Of a stretch of DNA of 64,000 bases, positions 59,701-64,000 are shown in pieces (position 1 is the first letter of the stretch; every line of letters begins with the position of its first letter). The notes under the pieces were generated by a model. It saw nothing but the letters and a program-made list of their open reading frames with translations. It was not told the DNA's origin and ran no database searches. Source of the stretch: CAYOWK01 sp964407665 (GTDB lineage: Bacteria; Pseudomonadota; Alphaproteobacteria; Caulobacterales; Hyphomonadaceae). The translations under genes and the position numbers were made by a program. The stretch is taken from the NCBI GenBank assembly GCA_964407665.1, contig CAYOWK010000021.1, positions 1-64,000 of the forward strand, read 5' to 3'.

Positions 59701-59972
59701 GAGAGGCCGTAGCGGGAGACCGAGCGGGTGTACTGCAGACCCGGAAGTCCCGCGATTGCGGTCTCGACCGGGAATGTCACGCGCTGTTCGGCCTCAAGGG
59801 GCGAGTAGCCGGGAGCCTCCGTGTTGATCTGCACCTGGACGTTGGTGATGTCCGGCGTTGCGTCGATCGGCAGGCGCTGGAAGCTCCAGACACCAACGCC
59901 GCCCAGGATGAGAACGATCGCCAGCACCGCCCAGCGGTGCGCGATCGACAGATGGATAATGCGCTTCAGCAT
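56796..59972 (-). CDS. czcA: HME-family RND heavy metal efflux pump (CzcA-like)
   Basis: A 1058-residue inner membrane RND pump with 12 membrane helices. The helix-4 signature is DFGLIVDGAVIIVEN (402-416), the HME1/2 form for divalent Zn, Co, Cd or Ni, not the Cu/Ag form of CusA. Other conserved stretches are PVETAIAGLPGLQYTRSVS and GLRVPLPERPGEMRTF-like porter regions. It works with the adaptor at 59981 and the outer membrane channel at 61246. All parts are collinear on the minus strand with small gaps or overlaps. Confidence 0.95.
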   Translation of the reverse strand: MLKRIIHLSIAHRWAVLAIVLILGGVGVWSFQRLPIDATPDITNVQVQINTEAPGYSPLEAEQRVTFPVETAIAGLPGLQYTRSVSRYGLSQVTVVFEDGTDIYFARQQVNERLQGVRSQLPPGLEPQLGPIATGLGEIFMYVVEAEEGARKPDGMAYTPEDLRTLQDWVIRPQLRNTKGVTEVNTIGGFVRQYHVTPWPERLSALGLTIADVVEALEQNNANLGAGYVERYGEQLLLRSPGQASGIEDLKGIIVANRNGVPVRVADVADVLIGEELRTGAATENGKEIVLGTVFMLAGENSREVAQATARQLEIAGRALPAGVTAKPIYDRTELVDRTIATVETNLLEGALLVVVVLFLLLGNIRAAIITAMVIPLAMLLTISGMVANRVSGNLMSLGALDFGLIVDGAVIIVENCLRRFANAQHQLGRLLTRDERLALAEDATVEVIKPSIFGVIIITLVYVPIFALSGVEGKMFHPMAFTVVLALTAALLLSLTFVPAAVALFVTGKVSEKESPIMRGARSLYRPLLDGALRLRGLVIAVALALVGVAGFAALRMGSEFIPNLDEGDIALHALRIPGTSLSQAIEMQVALESAIRQMPEVERVVAKLGTADIATDPMPPSVADTYVLLKDRKAWPDPRKPKAQVVAELEAIVRKIPGNNYEFTQPIQMRFNELISGVRSDVAIKVFGDDTDQLMALGEEIEGLVNGIEGAEDAKVEQVTGLPVLQITPDRTALARLGLNVSDLQAVVGASFGGAEAGTIFEGDRRFDVFVRLPEVLRRNIDEIGRLRVPLPERPGEMRTFVPLQEVATVQLSIGANQISRENGKRRVVVTANVRGRDLGSFVDELQDRIGSEVEVPAGYWVEYGGTFEQLISGAQRLALVVPVALLMIVGLLYALFRSARDALVVFSGVPLAMTGGVAALMLRDLPLSISAGVGFIALSGVAVLNGVVMLTFIRSLIDQHRPLEDAIREGALARLRPVLMTALVASLGFIPMAFNVGAGAEVQRPLATVVIGGILSSTMLTLLVLPALYRLVHRRRPEQDAAVPNASGNFQETPT

Positions 59973-59980
59973 GGCCCGCC

Positions 59981-61237
59981 TCAGTGATCGTGGCTCGCGC
60001 CGGACTTCTCGACGTCCGCGCGGATGAGGAAGGCGTTGTCGCTGACATAGATCTCGCCGGGTTCGACGCCGCCCAGAACCTCGGTCCAGTCCGGAGACTG
60101 GCGTCCCAGCTCAAGCATCCGGACCTCGTAGGTCTCGCCCACGCGGGCGTAGACCACCGTGAAGTCACGGAAGCGCTGCAGCCCCCGCGTGCGGACGGCC
60201 AGCGGAACTTCCTCGGAGGCGACAACCACCTCTCCCTCCACCGCCTGGCCGGGCCGCCAGGTGACGCCGTCGGGGTTTGGCAGATGCACATGGGCGATGA
60301 CCGTCTGGGTCAGCATGTCGGAGGTCGGCAGGATGACCTCGATCTCGCCCCGGTAGACGTGCTGGCCGCCGATGCTCCTGACCGTGACCGGCTGCCCGGC
60401 CCGCAGACGCTCGGCGTCGCGCGGGTAGATGAAGAACTCGGCGTGCAGCTGCCGGGGGTCGGCGATCACGAACAGGGGCGCGGAGCCGGCCACGTCTCCG
60501 ACCGAGGCGTTGCGTTCCATGATGACGCCGCTGATCGGGGCGGGAATGGCGTAGGTCTGAAGACTTTCGCTGGAGGTGATGCTTGCGAGGATCTCGCCCT
60601 TCGTGACCTTTTCCCCAATCGTCCGGCGCATCGTGACGATCCGGCCGGGATACCAGGCCCGCACTTCCGCACGCCCCTCAGGCTGAAGCTCGACGCGTCC
60701 TGTCAGCGACACGATCTCGTCGATGGAAGCTGTTCCCACCGGCTCAACCTTCACGCCAGCGGCGTCCGCCTGCTCCTGGCCGATGGTCGTGCGGCCTTCA
60801 TAGGATTGGTACGTCCATTCCGACGTCTTGCCATTGCGGACCGCCGTGACCTTCACGTCGAAGGAGTGCGGCTCGGTGACCACGCCGTCCCCGAGCAGGA
60901 AGTCGTCCTTCGGCGCAAACCGGAAGCGGTCCACCTTTGGTCCGAGCCGGGTCAGCTCGACGGCAAGCTGCACCTGCGAGGGCGGCAGCGGCCTGTCTTT
61001 CTCGTAGGCGTAGACGTGGAACTCCGGCGGCACGCCATCCTCGAAGATGGTCATCTCAACCGCGAAGTCGCCGTCGCGAAGCATGCGCCCCCGGTGAGGT
61101 CCGCGCTCGTAGTCCGAGACAGCGGCCTCGCCATGCTCGCTCTCTGAACTGGCGGCAGGACCTTCGCCGCAGCCTGTTGCAGAGAGGACCGCCAGCAGGA
61201 GACAGGTGGGAAAGATCAGGGATTTGAGGGGTGTCAT
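59981..61237 (-). CDS. czcB: RND periplasmic adaptor, lipoprotein (CzcB-like)
   Basis: A 418-residue membrane fusion protein with a lipobox (SATGC) and no cytoplasmic helix. A Glu/His-containing N-terminal domain precedes the barrel-sandwich fold (VSLTGRVELQPEGRAEVRAWYPGRIV, YAIPAPISGVIMERNASVGDV) and the beta-barrel. The C-terminus ends KSGASHDH, a possible metal site. ATG 61237 has GAGG upstream; GTG 61249 overlaps the czcC stop and is an alternative start. It joins CzcA to the outer membrane channel. Confidence 0.93.
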   Translation of the reverse strand: MTPLKSLIFPTCLLLAVLSATGCGEGPAASSESEHGEAAVSDYERGPHRGRMLRDGDFAVEMTIFEDGVPPEFHVYAYEKDRPLPPSQVQLAVELTRLGPKVDRFRFAPKDDFLLGDGVVTEPHSFDVKVTAVRNGKTSEWTYQSYEGRTTIGQEQADAAGVKVEPVGTASIDEIVSLTGRVELQPEGRAEVRAWYPGRIVTMRRTIGEKVTKGEILASITSSESLQTYAIPAPISGVIMERNASVGDVAGSAPLFVIADPRQLHAEFFIYPRDAERLRAGQPVTVRSIGGQHVYRGEIEVILPTSDMLTQTVIAHVHLPNPDGVTWRPGQAVEGEVVVASEEVPLAVRTRGLQRFRDFTVVYARVGETYEVRMLELGRQSPDWTEVLGGVEPGEIYVSDNAFLIRADVEKSGASHDH

Positions 61238-61245
61238 GTCGGGCC

Positions 61246-62502
61246 TCACAGGGGCGCGCCGGCGTCGAAGCCGCCAAGCAGTCGGGTCAGCGCCACGCTG
61301 GCGCGGTGATAGGAAGCAAGAGCAGAGATGCGCTGCAGGCGTGCGCCTGCCAGAACACGCTGGGCTTCGAGCACATCGAGATAGGAGAACCCGCCCTGCT
61401 CGTAGCCTTGCCGCGCCCGGGTCACCGCCTCCTCGGCGGAGGGCAGCAGCCGGCCGTCGATAGACACGATCTCGGCGCGGGCGATGTCCATCTGGGACCG
61501 CGTGCTGTTGATCTGGCGCTGGAGATTGCGGCGGAGCGCTTCGGTCTCGTGTTTCGCGCGCTGGGCCTCGGCCGATGCGCGGGCGATCGCGCCGCTGTTG
61601 TTGTCGCGGAAGGTCAGCGGGATCGAAAGGCCCAGCACAAGCGCCGCTTCGCTGTTGTCGCGGAAGTAGCGCATGCCGGCGGTCAGCGTGGGGTCGGGCT
61701 GGGCCTTTGCCCGCTCCACGCCAATCCGGGCCTCGGCCTCGCGCTCGGCGGCAGCCGCCGCTTCAAGTTCGGGGGCCGCTGTGCTCGGTGGAGTTTGGAG
61801 TGCATCTCCCGCCGGCGAGAAGGTTTCGACCGAGAAGTCCGCCGCACCGCCCCAATAGCTGGCCAGTGTGCGCCGCGCCGCGTCATCGGCCATGGACGCC
61901 TTCTCGTAGGCGATCTCCGCTTCGGCGACCTGAGTCAGCGTTCTCGATGAGGCCAGAAGCGGATCACGTGCTGCGGCAACCCGGCGTTCGACGGTCCGCG
62001 AAACCTCGCGAGCGATCTCCAGCCGCTCGGCAGCGACTGCCAGCTCGGCGGCTGCGCGCTGCGCCTCGACATAGGCGAGAGCAATCTCGGCCATGATGTC
62101 CTGGCGGACGATCTCGCCATGCGCCTCGACGCTTTTGCCCTGGCGCTGCGCGAGAATCACGCGGGCGGCCCGGTCGCCGCCAAACTCCAGCGTCTGGCCG
62201 TAGGACACCGTCGTCTCGGTACGATCAAGCCCGGAATAGAGGCCTGTGCCGACGGCGTTCTCCAGCTGCAGGCCGACGGTTGGATTGAGCGGACGGTCCG
62301 CCTGAAATACTGCAGCGCCGGCCGCCCGGCGAGACGCCTCAAACGCCCCAATCTGAGGCGCATCCTGTAGCGAACGCGCAAAGGCGTCCTCAAGGCTGAG
62401 ACTGGGAGCAGGCTGGATCGCCTGTCCATGCGCCGCCGGCCCCGCAACGAGGCTGGCTGCGCACGCGGTCCCCAGAAGGGCCGCGTATCTGTGGAATGAC
62501 AC
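61246..62502 (-). CDS. czcC: TolC-family outer membrane channel (CzcC-like)
   Basis: A 418-residue outer membrane factor with a signal peptide (LLGTACAASLVAGPAAHG), two repeated helical-hairpin halves (LEDAFARSLQDAPQIGAFEASRRAAGA; AAAEREAEARIGVERAKAQPDPTLTAGM) and RARQGYEQGGFSYLDVLEAQRVLAGARLQ near the end, all typical of the CzcC/CusC group. It leads the efflux operon; a nested stem-loop lies directly upstream. Confidence 0.93.
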   Translation of the reverse strand: MSFHRYAALLGTACAASLVAGPAAHGQAIQPAPSLSLEDAFARSLQDAPQIGAFEASRRAAGAAVFQADRPLNPTVGLQLENAVGTGLYSGLDRTETTVSYGQTLEFGGDRAARVILAQRQGKSVEAHGEIVRQDIMAEIALAYVEAQRAAAELAVAAERLEIAREVSRTVERRVAAARDPLLASSRTLTQVAEAEIAYEKASMADDAARRTLASYWGGAADFSVETFSPAGDALQTPPSTAAPELEAAAAAEREAEARIGVERAKAQPDPTLTAGMRYFRDNSEAALVLGLSIPLTFRDNNSGAIARASAEAQRAKHETEALRRNLQRQINSTRSQMDIARAEIVSIDGRLLPSAEEAVTRARQGYEQGGFSYLDVLEAQRVLAGARLQRISALASYHRASVALTRLLGGFDAGAPL

Positions 62503-62525
62503 GGAAGATGTCCTCGGTCGCTATG

Positions 62526-62571
62526 CGTCTGATCTCGCCTGACAGGCGAGCGGATCAACAGGGATCAGACG
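62526..62571. promoter_or_regulatory. Nested stem-loop between His-rich gene and czcC
   Basis: CGTCTGATC (62526-62534) pairs with GATCAGACG (62563-62571), a 9-bp stem that encloses a second hairpin CTCGCCT-GAC-AGGCGAG (62534-62550; the two share one base). It spans the stop codon of the His-rich gene and the leader of czcC. It may act as an attenuator or mRNA boundary in the operon; no metal-sensing riboswitch fold is claimed. Confidence 0.5.
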
Positions 62572-62984
62572 TCAGCGCGTGGAGGCCTCATCAGGGGAAA
62601 CAGCATCCCGCGAACATGGATGCGCGAGCGGGTCATGCTGACGGGCAGTTCGGACGTGATCGGCCGGATCACGAATTCGGCCTCATCTGCGGACAGGAAC
62701 GAGGGGACTACGTGGGAATGCAAGCCGGCATGGTCGTCAGGGCCATCAGAGCTAGTCCCCGGCGGGTGATCGTCGCCGTGATCGTCTGCACCCGCGTGGT
62801 GATCGTGGCCATGATCATGGTCATCATGATGGTCACGGTCCACGTCCAGCGCGACGGCATGGAGCATGGAGGCCAGTAGCGGGGAAGATGGAGCATGCGC
62901 ATGGGCGGCGGGAGCCACAGCCATCCCGTAGCCTGCGAAAGCAAGCATCAGGACGAGGCTTACGATGCGCCGAGCGAAGGCCAT
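62565..62984 (-). CDS. His/Asp-rich periplasmic metal-binding protein
   Basis: A 139-residue secreted protein: signal peptide (IVSLVLMLAFAGYGMAVAPAAHA), then a central cluster of alternating His and Asp (DRDHHDDHDHGHDHH and HHAGADDHGDDH) that should bind several divalent metal ions, and a short C-terminal domain. It precedes czcCBA on the same strand with a 62-bp gap, like CzcI-type accessory proteins, and probably buffers or senses periplasmic Zn, Co or Cd. ATG 62984 is chosen for the signal peptide; the frame is open far upstream without signs of coding. Confidence 0.8.
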   Translation of the reverse strand: MAFARRIVSLVLMLAFAGYGMAVAPAAHAHAPSSPLLASMLHAVALDVDRDHHDDHDHGHDHHAGADDHGDDHPPGTSSDGPDDHAGLHSHVVPSFLSADEAEFVIRPITSELPVSMTRSRIHVRGMLFPLMRPPRADV

Positions 62985-63186
62985 GCATCCACACTGGAAG
63001 CGAAAGATTTCCCATCGATAAACGGTCAGCCGTCGGCGCTCAATGCAAATTACGCTGAATTGAACGGGCGGTGGAATCCTCGACAGGCCCTGGGCGGCGA
63101 TGTTCGGCCGGCGGCATGGAGGTAGATCGAGATCAGCTACCGCCCCGAATGACCGCCGCGAGAGCCGAGGAAACGCCCGCCAACTC

Positions 63187-64000
63187 CTATGATCGGGCGC
63201 GCATAGTCGTCCCGTATTCAGGTCCAGCATCATCGACTACATGGGCGTGGGTTTGCGACCGTATGGCGGAAACCAGATCCGCAATAGGCTCGGGCCGTCC
63301 GAAAAGGTACCCTTGGAACAGGTCGCAGCCGAGCGCCGCGAGGACCACTCGGCTCAGGTCGTCTTCCACCCCTTCGGCGACGACCTTCATTCCGAGGCTA
63401 TGGGCGAGGTTTACCGTCGACTGGACGATGAGACGGTCACGCGGGCTGGCTGTGATGGTATCGACCAGCGACTTGTCCAGTTTGAGTTCCTGCGCACGTA
63501 TCCGCTTGAGATAGCCCAGCGAGGAAAGCCCCGCGCCGTAGTCGTCGATGGCGATCTTCACGCCGGCTTCCTGGAGCAACGCGATTGCTGCATCGGCGGC
63601 CGTGGATTGAACGATCTCCGCTGTCTCCGTGATCTCGACGCTTATCTCGACTTCCGCCGACCGGATCGCTGTTGCAAGGCCGCGGCAGTAGTCGAGATCT
63701 GCGAGCAGGACGCCGGAGAGATTCAGGGCGACCGGGATTTGAACGCCGCCAGCCCGTGCGATCACCTGGTCGGCGATGACCCGTGACAGCGCCCAACGCG
63801 TGAGTGCGGCTATGGCGCCGGTGCGTTCGCTGATGGGGATGAAGTGGTCCGGCCGCATCGGGCCGAACTGCGGATGGTTCCAGCGAATGAGTGCTTCCGC
63901 GCCAACAATTCGGCCATCCGCCAGTGTCTTTCGCTGGTAGGCGAGCGTGAAGTCTCCGCGATCCAGACCCGGGATCAGCTCTGTGAAGATTGCCAACTGA
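63187..64000 (-). CDS. EAL-domain phosphodiesterase, 5' part beyond window
   Basis: The last 271 codons of a longer gene are visible; the frame stays open to the right edge. The EAL domain is canonical: EALIRWNHP, N in ALNLSG, E in EITETAEI, IDDYGAGLSSL, K in LKLDKSL, AEGVEDD and FQGYLFGRP, so c-di-GMP hydrolysis is expected. Upstream domains (GGDEF, PAS or others) are not visible. A TTG at 63996 would be an internal codon, not a start. Its link with the efflux genes downstream on the strand is unclear. Confidence 0.9.
   Translation of the reverse strand, partial: QLAIFTELIPGLDRGDFTLAYQRKTLADGRIVGAEALIRWNHPQFGPMRPDHFIPISERTGAIAALTRWALSRVIADQVIARAGGVQIPVALNLSGVLLADLDYCRGLATAIRSAEVEISVEITETAEIVQSTAADAAIALLQEAGVKIAIDDYGAGLSSLGYLKRIRAQELKLDKSLVDTITASPRDRLIVQSTVNLAHSLGMKVVAEGVEDDLSRVVLAALGCDLFQGYLFGRPEPIADLVSAIRSQTHAHVVDDAGPEYGTTMRARS

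Noticed and set aside
56796..59972. CusA-type copper/silver pump
   Set aside because: Helix 4 carries DFG-D-VEN of the divalent-metal HME1/2 group, not the Cu/Ag pattern.
59984..61147. Open frame of 387 codons opposite the CzcB-like gene
   Set aside because: It is an antisense shadow without domain features; the adaptor protein frame is clear.
1..64000. CRISPR array, rRNA, tRNA or complete insertion sequence
   Set aside because: No regularly spaced repeats, T-loop/anticodon structures or transposase frames with terminal repeats were seen on either strand.

Overview
The window looks like a chromosomal segment of a high-GC alphaproteobacterium, most likely a Caulobacterales/Maricaulales-type lineage (Hyphomonadaceae or Maricaulaceae-like). 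The supporting signs are a gene-transfer-agent (GTA) tail cluster, a full CtrA box (TTAA-N7-TTAAC), an EcfG-type general stress promoter, a System I cytochrome c maturation operon and many TonB/two-component genes. I see no tRNA, rRNA, CRISPR array or intact insertion sequence. The lineage is an inference from gene content, not from a marker gene.

Region 1 (0-7.7 kb): the 5' end of an ArsR-type repressor gene (minus strand) diverges from the GTA tail and baseplate genes gp9 to gp15. The head genes gp1-gp8 do not directly precede gp9. Between gp14 and gp15 an antisense GlsB/YeaQ stress membrane gene with an EcfG-like promoter has been inserted. Region 2 (7.8-19.7 kb): a CbpA-type J-protein, a PepSY protein with a response regulator and histidine kinase, cytochrome c maturation genes ccmI-ccmE-ccmF-ccmH (no ccmG), a small membrane protein, then a Do/HtrA protease with its own response regulator and kinase. 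Region 3 (19.7-28.4 kb): glnE, an ECF sigma/anti-sigma-like/periplasmic sensor trio, and a minus-strand signalling block (EAL protein, single-domain response regulator, PAS histidine kinase) with a CtrA box in front of the kinase and a one-mismatch box in front of the EAL gene.

Region 4 (28.4-43.8 kb): aminopeptidase N, a conserved hypothetical, a large GT-C-like membrane protein, a DHA2 drug exporter sharing a palindromic control region with an arginine succinyltransferase operon (astA-astD-astB, then a GNAT gene and glpK, all overlapping), an M48 lipoprotein protease, and an ArsR regulator with a DsbA-fold protein.

Region 5 (43.8-54.0 kb) is the most coherent accessory system. A TonB receptor, a PhoD phosphatase and a PHP-type metallohydrolase are transcribed leftward. 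A HAD phosphatase, an RpiR regulator and a PhnD-PhnC-PhnE ABC importer lie to the right. Both arms carry a good match to a Pho box at the same distance from a -10-like element, and they share a second candidate operator motif. I read this as a phosphate-starvation locus for taking up and cleaving an organic phosphorus compound whose identity the sequence does not reveal.

Region 6 (54.1-64.0 kb): decayed genes of a kind usually linked to mobile elements, followed by a czcCBA-type divalent metal efflux operon with HupE-like and membrane-anchor proteins and a His-rich periplasmic protein, and finally the 3' part of an EAL-domain gene cut by the window edge.
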